Of a stretch of 14,091 nucleotides of DNA, positions 1 through 7,449 are shown in pieces. Numbering within the stretch: position 1 is the first letter of the stretch; the number at the start of each line of letters is the position of its first letter. A program made the position numbers and the translations under genes. The notes under the pieces were generated by a model. The model saw only the letters and a list, made by a program, of their open reading frames with translations. It made no database searches and was not told the DNA's origin. Source of the DNA: Opitutales bacterium. GTDB taxonomy: Bacteria; Verrucomicrobiota; Verrucomicrobiia; Opitutales; T3Sed10-336. The DNA lies in NCBI GenBank assembly GCA_007132315.1, contig SLOW01000332.1, positions 1-14,091 on the forward strand. The letters run 5' to 3'.

Positions 1-73
1 GGGGCGGTTGGCGCGGAGCTGCGGGAAGAAAGTGGCGCCCTGTTTCAGCGGGCGGTGTGGTGTGTGGGGTGGC

Positions 74-352
74 TCAGAAGAGGGCCAGGGCCTGGGCGCT
101 TTCGAGCATGACCCAGCTGAAGGCGGCGACGATGAGGATGATGCAGGCGTAGGCGAAGCGGCGGCGGCGGCGCATCTTCTTTTCGTAGTGGTCGGGGTTG
201 ATGCGTTCGCGGAAACCGCTCTGTTGCAGGAAGCTGACGAACTGCGGATTCTTGATAATGTCGGGTTCGTGGCCCTGGCCGGCTTTCATCAGCCCGAAAG
301 TGAGTTTGCGGTCACGGAAGAGACGGGTCGATTTTCTGTTCAGGATTCGCAC
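74..352 (-). CDS. Small hypothetical membrane protein, possibly C-tail-anchored (92 aa)
   Basis: I do not recognise this family. The protein is 92 residues and basic at the N-terminus. Residues 59-65 form a strong Lys/Arg patch (KKMRRRRR region), followed directly by one hydrophobic segment at about 66-83 and a short tail ending ALALF. By the positive-inside rule this predicts a cytoplasmic N-terminal domain of about 60 residues held in the membrane by a single C-terminal helix. The start used is GTG at 352; ATG at 289 would give a 71-residue version with the same anchor. Neither start has a Shine-Dalgarno sequence. It is transcribed away from lysA, and a promoter-like pair lies at 398-426. 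Base composition and a sensible protein sequence support it as real; function is unknown. Confidence 0.6.
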   Translation of the reverse strand: MRILNRKSTRLFRDRKLTFGLMKAGQGHEPDIIKNPQFVSFLQQSGFRERINPDHYEKKMRRRRRFAYACIILIVAAFSWVMLESAQALALF

Positions 353-397
353 GGTGTTAAAATGATTGATTGGGTTGGCTCGGTCCGAATGTGGGCA

Positions 398-426
398 TTG
401 TTACCGGTTTCGAATCGGATTGGCAA
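398..426 (-). promoter_or_regulatory. Candidate promoter of the small membrane protein gene
   Basis: On the minus strand TTGCCA (421-426) is followed after 17 bases by TAACAA (398-403), about 45 bases before the GTG at 352. The -10 lies in a 15-base context that recurs, with one change, before the aldo/keto reductase gene. This is a consensus match by eye only. Confidence 0.35.
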
Positions 427-542
427 GAGGTGGACCGGTTTTTGAAAAATTTTTATCGAAAATTCCCGTTTATGAATGAGATGCGGGGTGTGAACGGGCG
501 TGGGCCGCCGGTCGGTTCGGGGGGCGGGAAGGACTTTGGACG

Positions 543-571
543 TTGCCCTCGTTCCCGAATCCTCTTTTATT
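543..571 (+). promoter_or_regulatory. Candidate lysA operon promoter, near-leaderless
   Basis: TTGCCC (543-548), a 17-base spacer and TTTATT (566-571) lie just upstream of the lysA ATG at 581. Only 9 bases separate the -10 from the start codon, so a transcript would have almost no leader. The same -35 and spacing occur before dapL. An A+T-rich stretch at 438-477 further upstream is an alternative promoter location, but I see no well-spaced pair there. Confidence 0.35.
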
Positions 572-580
572 TCCGGGGTT

Positions 581-1873
581 ATGCATCAGTTCAACTATCG
601 GAACGGCAAACTGCATTGTGAATCGGTCGATCTGGACGAGGTGGCCGATCGGTACGGCACGCCCTGTTACGTGTACAGCGCCGGGACCATGCGCGACAAT
701 TACCGTCGCCTGGCGGAAAGCCTGCCGGGGATTCGGACGCGCGTCTGCTACGCGATGAAGGCGAATTCGAATTTGGCCGTGCTGCGTCTGTTCGCGAATC
801 TGGGAGCGGCGTTCGATCTGGTGAGCGGCGGGGAGATTCGTCGTGTGCTGGCGGCGAGTGGCGATATTTCCACCAGTGTGTTCGCCGGAGTTGGCAAAAA
901 AGAACAGGAAATCGAACTGGCCCTGCGCAACAGCATTTTCAGTTTTCACGTGGAGAGCGAGGCGGAGTTGGAACGCATCGACCGGGTGGCGGGGCGACTC
1001 GGATTGCGGGCTCCGGTGGCGGTACGGGTGAATCCGGATGTGGACGCCGGCACCCACGCCAAGATCACCACCGGCCGCAGTGAGAACAAATTCGGGGTGC
1101 CCTTCGATCAGACGGCGGCCCTGTACCGGCGCGCCGCCGAGCTCGACAATGTCGAACCGCGCGGGGTGCAGATCCACATCGGGTCGCAGATCACAAAGAT
1201 CGATCCCTTTGTTGCTGCGGTCGGGAAGATGCTGCCTTTGGTGCGAGAACTGAAGGACGCCCACGGGATCAGCTATTTCAGCATCGGGGGCGGAATCGGC
1301 ATCAGTTATGATCGTGCCCTCGCCAGCGGGGATCCGGCCTGGTGGGAAAGCGGAGACGGCGCCGGTCTGCTCACGCCGGAGCGTTACGGCGAGGCGCTGG
1401 CGCCCCTGTTGTGCGATCTCGATCTGGAAATTCTCCTGGAACCGGGCCGGTACATGACCGGGAACGCAGGGGTGTTGCTGACCGGGGTCGAACATGTAAA
1501 GCGGAGCCCGACGCGGAACTTTGTGGTGGTCGATGCCGCCATGAATGATCTCCTGCGCCCGGCGATGTACGAGGCTTACCACGAGATCGTGCCCCTCGCC
1601 GAGAGCGACGGGGAATTCGAGGCCGACGTGGTCGGGCCGATTTGCGAGAGCGGGGACTGTTTCGGCAAGGGGCGCCTCCTCCCCGCGGTGGGCGAGGGAG
1701 ACCGGCTTGCCCTGATGAGCGCCGGGGCGTACGGTTTTGTGATGGCCGGACGTTACAACACCAGGCCGATGCCCGCCGAACTCCTGGTCGATGGCGATCG
1801 GACGGCGGAGGTCAACGTCCGCGAGACCTTCGAACAGATCGTGGCGAACGAACGCATCCCCGAATTCCTGTGA
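581..1873 (+). CDS. lysA: Diaminopimelate decarboxylase LysA
   Basis: This PLP enzyme decarboxylates meso-diaminopimelate to L-lysine, the last step of the pathway, in the cytoplasm. The fold-III (alanine racemase-like) barrel is clear: the PLP lysine is K60 in CYAMKANSN, HIGSQ is at H199, the phosphate-binding glycine stretch is at about 236-240, and EPGR starts at E287. The C-terminal domain carries the catalytic CESGD motif at C355, which completes the partner subunit's active site in the dimer. At 431 residues it has family-typical length. I chose ATG 581 because homology-like sequence begins there; the open frame extends back to 500 but that part does not look like the family. There is no Shine-Dalgarno sequence. 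The stop overlaps the panB start by four bases (GTGA), so the two are probably translationally coupled. Confidence 0.97.
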   Translation: MHQFNYRNGKLHCESVDLDEVADRYGTPCYVYSAGTMRDNYRRLAESLPGIRTRVCYAMKANSNLAVLRLFANLGAAFDLVSGGEIRRVLAASGDISTSVFAGVGKKEQEIELALRNSIFSFHVESEAELERIDRVAGRLGLRAPVAVRVNPDVDAGTHAKITTGRSENKFGVPFDQTAALYRRAAELDNVEPRGVQIHIGSQITKIDPFVAAVGKMLPLVRELKDAHGISYFSIGGGIGISYDRALASGDPAWWESGDGAGLLTPERYGEALAPLLCDLDLEILLEPGRYMTGNAGVLLTGVEHVKRSPTRNFVVVDAAMNDLLRPAMYEAYHEIVPLAESDGEFEADVVGPICESGDCFGKGRLLPAVGEGDRLALMSAGAYGFVMAGRYNTRPMPAELLVDGDRTAEVNVRETFEQIVANERIPEFL

Positions 1874-2655
1874 AAGCGACGACACGCAGCATCCGTTCTC
1901 TAAAAGGGCAGCGACCGCTTGTGGCGGTGACGGCCTTCGATTATCCCTCCGCCCACTACGCGTCCCGGGCGGGGATTGATCTGATCCTGGTGGGCGATTC
2001 ACTCGGGAACACGGTGCTCGGATTCGAGACGACGGTGCCGGTGACGCTGGACATGATGGTCCATCACTCGGCAGCGGTAAACCGGGCGGCGCCCGAGGCG
2101 TTGGTGGTGACGGACATTCCGTTCGGCGAGGCGCACCGCGATTTCGACCGGTTGCTCGCCTCCTCCATGCGCTGCCTGCAGGAGGCGGGGTCCGGGGCGG
2201 TCAAGATCGAGGGCGGCGAGTCGATGGCCGACCGCATCGCCGCGCTTGTGGGCGCCGGGGTGCCGGTGCTGGGACACATCGGGTTGTTGCCGCAGCAGGT
2301 GCTCCGTTTGGGCGGATACCGCAAATTCGGAAAAACGCCGGAGGAGCGGAAGCAACTGCTGACCGACGCCCGGGCGGTGGAGCGGGCCGGGGCTTTCGCA
2401 GTGGTCGCGGAAATGGTCGACGCCGACTGTGCCCGGGAGCTGGCGGGTACCCTGAAGATTCCGCTGATCGGTATCGGAGCGGGGCCGGATTGCGACGGCC
2501 AGATCCTGGTTTCCTACGATCTGTTGGGATTGAATCCGGAACAATCGCCCTCGTTCGCCAGGCGTTTCGGCGATTTGGGGCCGGCGATGGAGGAGGCGTT
2601 TCGGCGCTATGCCGGCGAAGTGCGCGACGGACGGTTCCCGGAACGGAAGGAGTGA
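1870..2655 (+). CDS. panB: 3-methyl-2-oxobutanoate hydroxymethyltransferase PanB
   Basis: PanB transfers a hydroxymethyl group from 5,10-methylene-tetrahydrofolate to alpha-ketoisovalerate to give ketopantoate, the first committed step of pantothenate and CoA synthesis. The TIM-barrel motifs are all present: metal ligands D43 (VGDSLG) and D82 (VVTDIP), substrate lysine K112 (VKIEGG), GHIGLLPQ, catalytic glutamate E181 (VAEMV), and GIGAGPDCDGQ. The length, 261 residues, is typical. The start is a GTG at 1870 overlapping the lysA stop. It is the only start giving normal family length; the frame is open further upstream inside lysA but is not PanB-like. PanC lies about 7 kb away in the second operon. 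PanD and PanE are not in the window. Confidence 0.96.
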   Translation: MKATTRSIRSLKGQRPLVAVTAFDYPSAHYASRAGIDLILVGDSLGNTVLGFETTVPVTLDMMVHHSAAVNRAAPEALVVTDIPFGEAHRDFDRLLASSMRCLQEAGSGAVKIEGGESMADRIAALVGAGVPVLGHIGLLPQQVLRLGGYRKFGKTPEERKQLLTDARAVERAGAFAVVAEMVDADCARELAGTLKIPLIGIGAGPDCDGQILVSYDLLGLNPEQSPSFARRFGDLGPAMEEAFRRYAGEVRDGRFPERKE

Positions 2656-2670
2656 ACTTTTTTTTGAGCC

Positions 2671-3681
2671 ATGAATTTTTGTGTGATCGGAGCGGGTGCC
2701 TGGGGAACGGCCATGGCGCTGCACTTGAACCGGCAGGGACACGTGGTGACCCTCGTCCCGCGGCGTTTTGAACAGGCGCTCGAGCTCTCCTCGAGCCGGG
2801 AGAACGGAGACTACCTGCCCGGGCATTCCCTGCCTTTGAGCATGCAGATCGGGCACGAACTGACGCCCGCGCTGATGGAGGCGGAAGTGGTCCTGCTGGC
2901 GTGTCCGTCGCACGGCATGCGGGAAACCTGTCGCGCCGTGGCGAAGAATCTGGGGGCTGCGCGATCACTCGGGGCTTTCGTCAGCTTGGCGAAGGGTTTG
3001 GAGGAAGGAACTCATCTGGCTCCCACCAGAATCATGGAAGAGCTCCTTCCCGACTACCACCACGCGGTGCTGGCCGGACCGACATCGGCGGCCGAGGTGG
3101 CGGAGGGGAAACCGACCGCCCTGGTGTTGGCGGCGGGCGCCGAATACGACGAACTGGAGGCGGTGCAGGCCGCCGTCAGCGGCGGCAAGCTGCGGGTGTA
3201 CCGGGGCAACGACGTGCGGGGGGTCGAACTGGGCGGTTGCCTCAAAAACATTTACGCCATTGCAGCGGGTTGCGGAGACGGTTTGCGGCTCGGCGACAAC
3301 GCGCGGGCGGCGCTGCTCACCCGGGCCCTGGCCGAGATGGTGCGGCTCGGAAGCGCCCTGGGCGCCCGGCCGGAGACGTTTTACGGATTGAGCGGGTTCG
3401 GGGACTTGGTGGCGACCAGTCACGGGGATTGGAGTCGCAATCGGACCTTCGGCCTGGCGATCGGCGAGGGCAAAGCGGTGGCGGAACTCCTGAAAGGCCG
3501 CCGGACCGTGGTGGAGGGTTACCGCACCACAGCGGCGTTCAAGGAGCTGTGCGAGGAACGGAAGTTGGAGGCTCCCATCCTGAACGAAGTCCACGCCATT
3601 CTGTACCGGGCCAAGAACCCGGCGGACGCGCTGAACGATTTGATGAACCGAGACCTGAAAGCCGAGACGGTGCCGGTGTAG
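2671..3681 (+). CDS. gpsA: NAD(P)-dependent glycerol-3-phosphate dehydrogenase GpsA
   Basis: GpsA reduces dihydroxyacetone phosphate to sn-glycerol-3-phosphate, the backbone for phospholipids. The N-terminal Rossmann motif GAGAWG is at residues 7-12, with RENGDYLPG following. Active-site lysines are K108 (AKGLE) and K192 (CLKNIYAIAAG). The C-terminal helical domain has the NARAALLTRALAEM helix, GLSGFGDLVAT and SRNRTFG. At 336 residues it is full length. It starts 15 bases after panB. An AAGGAG lies at 2647-2652, 18 bases from the ATG and so too far for a normal ribosome site, and a run of eight T (2658-2665) sits between them. It is the last gene of the lysA operon and converges on the aldo/keto reductase gene 16 bases away; I see no convincing terminator in that gap. 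Confidence 0.96.
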   Translation: MNFCVIGAGAWGTAMALHLNRQGHVVTLVPRRFEQALELSSSRENGDYLPGHSLPLSMQIGHELTPALMEAEVVLLACPSHGMRETCRAVAKNLGAARSLGAFVSLAKGLEEGTHLAPTRIMEELLPDYHHAVLAGPTSAAEVAEGKPTALVLAAGAEYDELEAVQAAVSGGKLRVYRGNDVRGVELGGCLKNIYAIAAGCGDGLRLGDNARAALLTRALAEMVRLGSALGARPETFYGLSGFGDLVATSHGDWSRNRTFGLAIGEGKAVAELLKGRRTVVEGYRTTAAFKELCEERKLEAPILNEVHAILYRAKNPADALNDLMNRDLKAETVPV

Positions 3682-3697
3682 CCGGAATCACCGCCGG

Positions 3698-4522
3698 TCA
3701 GGTGTCGTCGTCCTCCCAATCCGGAGCGAAGGCGGGATTGATGGTGCGTACGTTTTTCGGGAGGCGGGCGATCTGTTCGTTGTCGTCGGCGTCGAGTTCG
3801 AAGTCGAACACGTCGAAATTGCCGCGCAAATTCTCCTCGCTGCCGGTGCGCGGAATGGCGGCGACGCCGTCCTGCTGCAACAGCCAGTGGATGGCGACTT
3901 GGGCCGCGTTCTTGCCGTGTTTGGCGCCGATTTCGTTGAGGACGGGTTCCTTGAGCACCGCGCCCTGAGCCAGGGGGCTGTAGGCGGTGAACAGCACGTT
4001 GTGGGCCCGGGCCAGTTCGAGCAGGCGGTCCTGGCCCAGCAGCGGGTGATACTCGACCTGGTTGGTGAAGACGGGCGCCAGGCCGCAGGCGCGCTCAAAG
4101 TAGCTCGGGGGAAAGTTGCTGACACCCAGATGACGGATTTTCCCCTGCTCGCGCAGCTCGCTCATGGCCTCCAGCGTCGCGTCGAGTGGGTAGCGGTCGC
4201 TCGGCCAGTGGATGAGGTACAGGTCGAGGTAATCGGTGCCCAGCAGGCGGAGGCTGGTTTCGCAGGAGCGGTGAACGTTGGCCGGTTCGAGTTCCTCCAC
4301 CCAGATCTTCGATGTGAGAAAGAACTCCTCGCGGGCGACGTCCGTCTCGGCCAGGGCGCTGCCGACCTGTTTCTCGTTGTCGTAGATCCGGGCGGTGTCG
4401 ATGTGCCGGTAGCCGACTTCGAGTGCTTGGAGCACCTGGCGCCGGCAGGTGTCGTCGCGGAGTTTGAAGGTTCCGAAGCCGAGGGCGGGCACGGGGGTGT
4501 TCTGGATTTCGCGGTATATCAT
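3698..4522 (-). CDS. Aldo/keto reductase, DkgB-like
   Basis: This is an NADPH-dependent reductase of the AKR superfamily, a cytoplasmic (beta/alpha)8 barrel acting on aldehydes and ketones. The catalytic tetrad is complete: D42 and Y47 (HIDTARIYDNE), K72 (LTSKIW) and H105 (LIHWP). The C-terminal cofactor motif IPRTGSEENLRGN is present. The wording, including the final NPAFAPDWE, resembles the DkgB branch (2,5-diketo-gluconate or methylglyoxal reductase) more than other AKRs, and the length (274) fits. The natural substrate cannot be read from sequence; aldehyde detoxification is the safest guess. It converges on gpsA and diverges from the MarC gene. A promoter-like pair lies within 40 bases of the start and there is no Shine-Dalgarno sequence. 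Confidence 0.92.
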   Translation of the reverse strand: MIYREIQNTPVPALGFGTFKLRDDTCRRQVLQALEVGYRHIDTARIYDNEKQVGSALAETDVAREEFFLTSKIWVEELEPANVHRSCETSLRLLGTDYLDLYLIHWPSDRYPLDATLEAMSELREQGKIRHLGVSNFPPSYFERACGLAPVFTNQVEYHPLLGQDRLLELARAHNVLFTAYSPLAQGAVLKEPVLNEIGAKHGKNAAQVAIHWLLQQDGVAAIPRTGSEENLRGNFDVFDFELDADDNEQIARLPKNVRTINPAFAPDWEDDDT

Positions 4523-4531
4523 GGTCGGGTA

Positions 4532-4559
4532 TTGTTACCGGACCTTGTCACCGGATCAA
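4532..4559 (-). promoter_or_regulatory. Candidate promoter of the aldo/keto reductase gene
   Basis: On the minus strand TTGATC (4554-4559) is followed after 16 bases by TAACAA (4532-4537), only 9 bases before the ATG at 4522. The -10 context CCGGTAACAATACCC matches the one before the 92-residue protein gene at 14 of 15 positions. Confidence 0.3.
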
Positions 4560-4560
4560 G

Positions 4561-4591
4561 CGCCCGTTGGGCGGCGGCGCGGGAGCGCCGC
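4561..4591. repeat. Two adjacent short hairpins between the reductase and marC genes
   Basis: CGCCC-gtt-GGGCG (4561-4573) is immediately followed by the perfect 7-bp stem GCGGCGC-ggga-GCGCCGC (4574-4591). They lie 63 bases upstream of the MarC start in the divergent region. No T run follows, so they are not standard terminators. They could be leader-RNA structures or chance in GC-rich DNA. Confidence 0.35.
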
Positions 4592-4653
4592 ATTCGGCGG
4601 GGAGCGCGAAAAGGCTCGACGCCGGGGCCGTCCGCCGCTGTTTATCGGTGGAG

Positions 4654-5277
4654 ATGTCGGTATTGGAATTTGCGATTCTCGCCCCGTTTTCCCTGTTCGT
4701 GATCATCAATCCGTTCTCGACGGTGCCGCTCTTTCTGGCCATGACCCCGAACGACACGCCGGAAACCCGGGTCCGAATGGTTCGAATTGCGTGCGTGGTG
4801 GCCACTGTGGTGATGTTGTTTTTCGCTCTGACGGGGCAGTTTATCTTCACCGTCATGGGTATCGGGTTGCCGGCCTTCCAAATCGCGGGCGGGGTGATCC
4901 TCTTCTTTATTGCCTTTGAGATGGTGCGCGCCACGCGCCAGCCGTCGCGCTTGACCGCGGAGGAGGAGGAGTTGGCCACGGAACAGGAGGATATCGCCAT
5001 CACCCCTCTGGCCGTGCCACTGCTGTGCGGTCCCGGCGCGATTTCCACGGTGATCATTCTCCAGACCCAGGCGGTCACCTTCGGCCACACCTTGGTTCTT
5101 CTCGTGGCGGTGGCGGTGGTTTACACGTTGATCTACTGGATCCTGAAAGGCTCGTCGCACGGGGCCGGCTGGATCAACCCCATCATGCTGCGGGTGATGC
5201 GGCGCCTGATGGGGCTGCTGTTTTCGGCGGTGGCGGTTCAGTTCGTGGTCAACGGAATCCGGGCGCTCGACCTGTGA
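4654..5277 (+). CDS. MarC/YchE-family integral membrane protein
   Basis: This is a 207-residue, almost entirely hydrophobic protein with about six predicted membrane segments, in the inner membrane. It begins LAPFSLFVIINPFSTVPLF and has the conserved central motif ITPLAVPLLCGPGAIS (about residues 115-130). A charged loop rich in Glu/Gln (about 96-112) separates the two halves, as is usual in this family. The family is named after MarC of E. coli, but established work does not support a role in multiple antibiotic resistance and the true function is unknown. I chose ATG 4654; GTG 4648 is in frame two codons earlier. GGTGGAG directly abuts the ATG, too close for a normal ribosome site. It converges on the BCCT gene. 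Confidence 0.93.
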   Translation: MSVLEFAILAPFSLFVIINPFSTVPLFLAMTPNDTPETRVRMVRIACVVATVVMLFFALTGQFIFTVMGIGLPAFQIAGGVILFFIAFEMVRATRQPSRLTAEEEELATEQEDIAITPLAVPLLCGPGAISTVIILQTQAVTFGHTLVLLVAVAVVYTLIYWILKGSSHGAGWINPIMLRVMRRLMGLLFSAVAVQFVVNGIRALDL

Positions 5278-5282
5278 CGGAG

Positions 5283-5309
5283 GGCGGCCGGGGGTCAGCT
5301 CCGGCCGCC
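5283..5309. terminator. Bidirectional hairpin between marC-family and BCCT genes
   Basis: A perfect 9-bp inverted repeat, GGCGGCCGG (5283-5291) and CCGGCCGCC (5301-5309), can extend inwards by a G-T and a G-C pair. It is centred on the BCCT stop codon (5295-5297), 5 bases after the MarC stop. Its position between two convergent genes suggests it ends or insulates both transcripts, but neither side has a T tract, so it is not a classical intrinsic terminator. Confidence 0.45.
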
Positions 5310-6920
5310 GCTGTTCGAGTCGTCCGTGAGAGCCTGTTCGTCGCTGATTTCGGCCTTGGCGGCTTCGGTTTCCGGATCGACGCCTTCCACGTCGAATTCA
5401 CGGCGCAGCGCCCGGAACAGGTTGAAACAGACAAACAGCAGGATGATGGAGAAGGGCAGACCGGTGGTGATGGAGCCCGTCTGCAGGCTTTCCAGTGCCT
5501 GTTCGCCACCGGTGTAGAGGAGGACGGCCGCGATGGCACCCTCGGTGATCCCCCAGATGACGCGCTGCCGGGTCGGCGAACGCATGCTGCCGCGGGTGAT
5601 GAGGGCGTCCACCACGTAGGTGGCGGAGTCGGAGGACGTCACGAAATAGGTGACGATCAGCACGCTGGCGACGATCGAGGTGATCAGCGGCCAGGGCAGT
5701 TGCTGGAGGGTGGTGTAGAGGGCGACGGTGCGGTCTTCGGCCACGGCTTCCGCGATGCCGGCGCCCGCCATTTCCAGGTGGAGGGCGGTGCCGCCGAAGA
5801 CGGTCAGCCAGACGAACACGAACAGGGTGGGCAGGAGAAGAGCGCCGGCGACGAATTCCCGGATGGTGCGCCCCCGGGAGACCCGGGCGATAAAGATGCC
5901 CACAAACGGCGACCACGCGATCCACCAGGCCCAGTAAAAGATGGTCCATCCCTTCTGAAATTCGGAGTCGCTCATGGCGTCGTTCCAAAAGCTGAGCTGG
6001 ATGAGGTTCTGGAGGTAGTTGCCGGTCGAATCGACCAGAAAGCGCAGATTGAACAGGGTGGGACCGGCGAAAAAGAGGAACAGGATCAGCAGGACCGCCA
6101 CCCCGAGGTTGAAGATACTGAACCACTTGAGGCCGCGGTGGAGTCCGGAGACCACCGAGCCGACGGCGATGGCGGTGATCGCGGCGATGAGCAGGACCTG
6201 GTTGCCCACCGAGACCGCCATGCCGGTCAGGATGTTGAGGCCGGTGTTGAGCTGCATCACCCCGAGCCCGAGCGACGTGGCAAGGCCGAAGAGTGTGGCG
6301 AAGATGGCGAGGATGTCGATGGCGTGCCCAATGGGGCCGTAAATCCGGTCACCGATGAGCGGGTAGAAGATCGACCGGATGGTGAAGGGCAGGTGAAAGC
6401 GGAAGGAGAAGTAGGCCAGGGTGAGGGCCACCACGACGTAAATGGCCCAGGCGTGGAGGCCCCAGTGGAAGAAGGTGAACAGCATGGCGGTCTCGGCCGC
6501 CTCGGGCGTGAAGCCCTCGCCCATGGGCGGGTCCTGGTAGTAGAAGATCGGTTCCGCGATGCTCCAGAAGACCAGACCGATGCCCATGCCGGCGCTGAAC
6601 AGCATGGAGAACCAGGCCACGAAGCTGAATTCCGGTTTCTCGCGGGCGGGACCGAGGCGGATGCTGCCGTAGCGGCTGAACATCAACCACAGGGCGAACA
6701 CCAGGAAAAACGTCACCGCCAGCAGGTAGTACCAGCCGAAGTACTCGGTGATGAAGCCGTGGATGGCGTCGAATCCCGCCTTCGCCGGATCGGGGTAAAG
6801 CACCCCGAAGAGTACGAACGCGATCACGACGAACATCGAGATCCAGAAGACGGTGAAGTTGACCGTCTTGAAGAACTTTCTGACTTTGAGTTTGAAGCGC
6901 TTGGGAATTCTTCCGGGCAT
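5295..6920 (-). CDS. BCCT-family transporter, probably Na+/glycine betaine
   Basis: This is a secondary transporter for quaternary ammonium compatible solutes in the inner membrane. It has 541 residues and about 12 hydrophobic helices of the LeuT-type fold. The glycine stretch SAGMGIG (G111, G113, G115) is intact. The aromatic substrate box is present: W153, W158 and Y161 (FHWGLHAWAIY) and W332, W333 and W336 (AWWIAW), followed by SPFVGIFIARVSRGR. Glycine rather than aspartate at position 115 is the arrangement known for Na+/betaine carriers of the BetP type, as opposed to H+/choline carriers of the BetT type. The acidic C-terminal tail (about 40 residues) has no obvious regulatory motif. It lies 46 bases downstream of the PEBP gene on the same strand, likely co-transcribed. 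No Shine-Dalgarno sequence is seen; the leader before the ATG is pyrimidine-rich. Confidence 0.94.
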   Translation of the reverse strand: MPGRIPKRFKLKVRKFFKTVNFTVFWISMFVVIAFVLFGVLYPDPAKAGFDAIHGFITEYFGWYYLLAVTFFLVFALWLMFSRYGSIRLGPAREKPEFSFVAWFSMLFSAGMGIGLVFWSIAEPIFYYQDPPMGEGFTPEAAETAMLFTFFHWGLHAWAIYVVVALTLAYFSFRFHLPFTIRSIFYPLIGDRIYGPIGHAIDILAIFATLFGLATSLGLGVMQLNTGLNILTGMAVSVGNQVLLIAAITAIAVGSVVSGLHRGLKWFSIFNLGVAVLLILFLFFAGPTLFNLRFLVDSTGNYLQNLIQLSFWNDAMSDSEFQKGWTIFYWAWWIAWSPFVGIFIARVSRGRTIREFVAGALLLPTLFVFVWLTVFGGTALHLEMAGAGIAEAVAEDRTVALYTTLQQLPWPLITSIVASVLIVTYFVTSSDSATYVVDALITRGSMRSPTRQRVIWGITEGAIAAVLLYTGGEQALESLQTGSITTGLPFSIILLFVCFNLFRALRREFDVEGVDPETEAAKAEISDEQALTDDSNSGGRS

Positions 6921-6966
6921 GGGAGAGGAGTTTCGGTTGGTCTTGAAAACGGATGCGTGGCTCGGT

Positions 6967-7410
6967 TCAGAACCGGGCCGCGTAAAGGCCGGTCAGACTA
7001 GCTTCGGCGAGGACGTCGCCCTCCATTTCGCTTTCAATCTGGTCCTTGCGGTCCGGCGACGTGGCTTCGAGCCGGGTGTCGAGCGCGATGAGGCGGAAGC
7101 GGTAGCGATGGCGGCCCGAAGGCGGGCAGGGTCCGGCGTAGCGCGTTTCGCCGAAACCATTGATCCCAGTCTGCGCGGCGGCGGGCAGGGGTGCGTCGCC
7201 GATCTCTCCGATATCCGGCGGGAGGTTCCAGACCACCCAGTGGGTGAATGGACCGATGGGGGAATCCAGGTCCTGCATGAAGAGAACGAGGCTTTGCGCT
7301 CCCTCCGGAACTCCGCTGAAACGCAGCGGGGGACGGATGTTTCCGCCGTCGAGGGTGTGCTTTTCGGGAATCTCCTCGCCGTTTTTAAATGCCGTACTGG
7401 TGATTTCCAT
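6967..7410 (-). CDS. YbhB/YbcL-type phosphatidylethanolamine-binding protein (PEBP) family
   Basis: This 147-residue protein is a bacterial member of the PEBP (Raf-kinase-inhibitor-like) family. Family features in order are MEITSTAF at the start, the HTLDGGNIRPPLRFSGVP ligand-pocket segment, MQDLDSPIGPFTHWVVWNLP, and GPCPPSGRHRYRFRLIALD near residue 110. There is no signal peptide, so it should be cytoplasmic like YbhB. The biochemical role of bacterial PEBPs is poorly defined; small anionic ligand binding is the usual proposal. ATG 7410 gives the exact family start. The frame happens to stay open upstream to 8400, but that part overlaps another gene antisense-free in a different frame and does not look like protein. 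It lies downstream of a terminator and just upstream of the BCCT gene. Confidence 0.92.
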   Translation of the reverse strand: MEITSTAFKNGEEIPEKHTLDGGNIRPPLRFSGVPEGAQSLVLFMQDLDSPIGPFTHWVVWNLPPDIGEIGDAPLPAAAQTGINGFGETRYAGPCPPSGRHRYRFRLIALDTRLEATSPDRKDQIESEMEGDVLAEASLTGLYAARF

Positions 7411-7449
7411 GTTTGACGGTTCGTTATGCGATTGATCCTCGTTGGAACC

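Noticed and set aside
470..2002. 510-codon minus-strand open frame over lysA
   Set aside because: It is antisense to lysA, is rich in His/Arg/Pro/Gln and shows no domain; lysA has all family motifs.
2634..2665. GTTC-ccg-GAAC followed by T8 as a terminator between panB and gpsA
   Set aside because: The stem is only four base pairs and 13 bases separate it from the T run, so it would not act as an intrinsic terminator.
2671..3681. Possibility that the gene after panB is ketopantoate reductase (PanE)
   Set aside because: The active-site and C-terminal motifs (AKGLE, NIYAIAAG, NARAALLTRAL, GLSGFGDLVAT) are those of GpsA, not PanE.
3674..3693. CGGTG/CACCG inverted repeat in the gpsA-reductase convergent gap
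   Set aside because: Five base pairs with a ten-base loop and no T tract is too weak to call a terminator in GC-rich DNA.
5025..7001. Very long plus-strand open frame (658 codons) over the BCCT gene
   Set aside because: It is antisense to a clear transporter gene and encodes a Gly/Asp/Glu/Gln-rich, motif-free sequence, typical of the mirror of a hydrophobic GC-rich gene.
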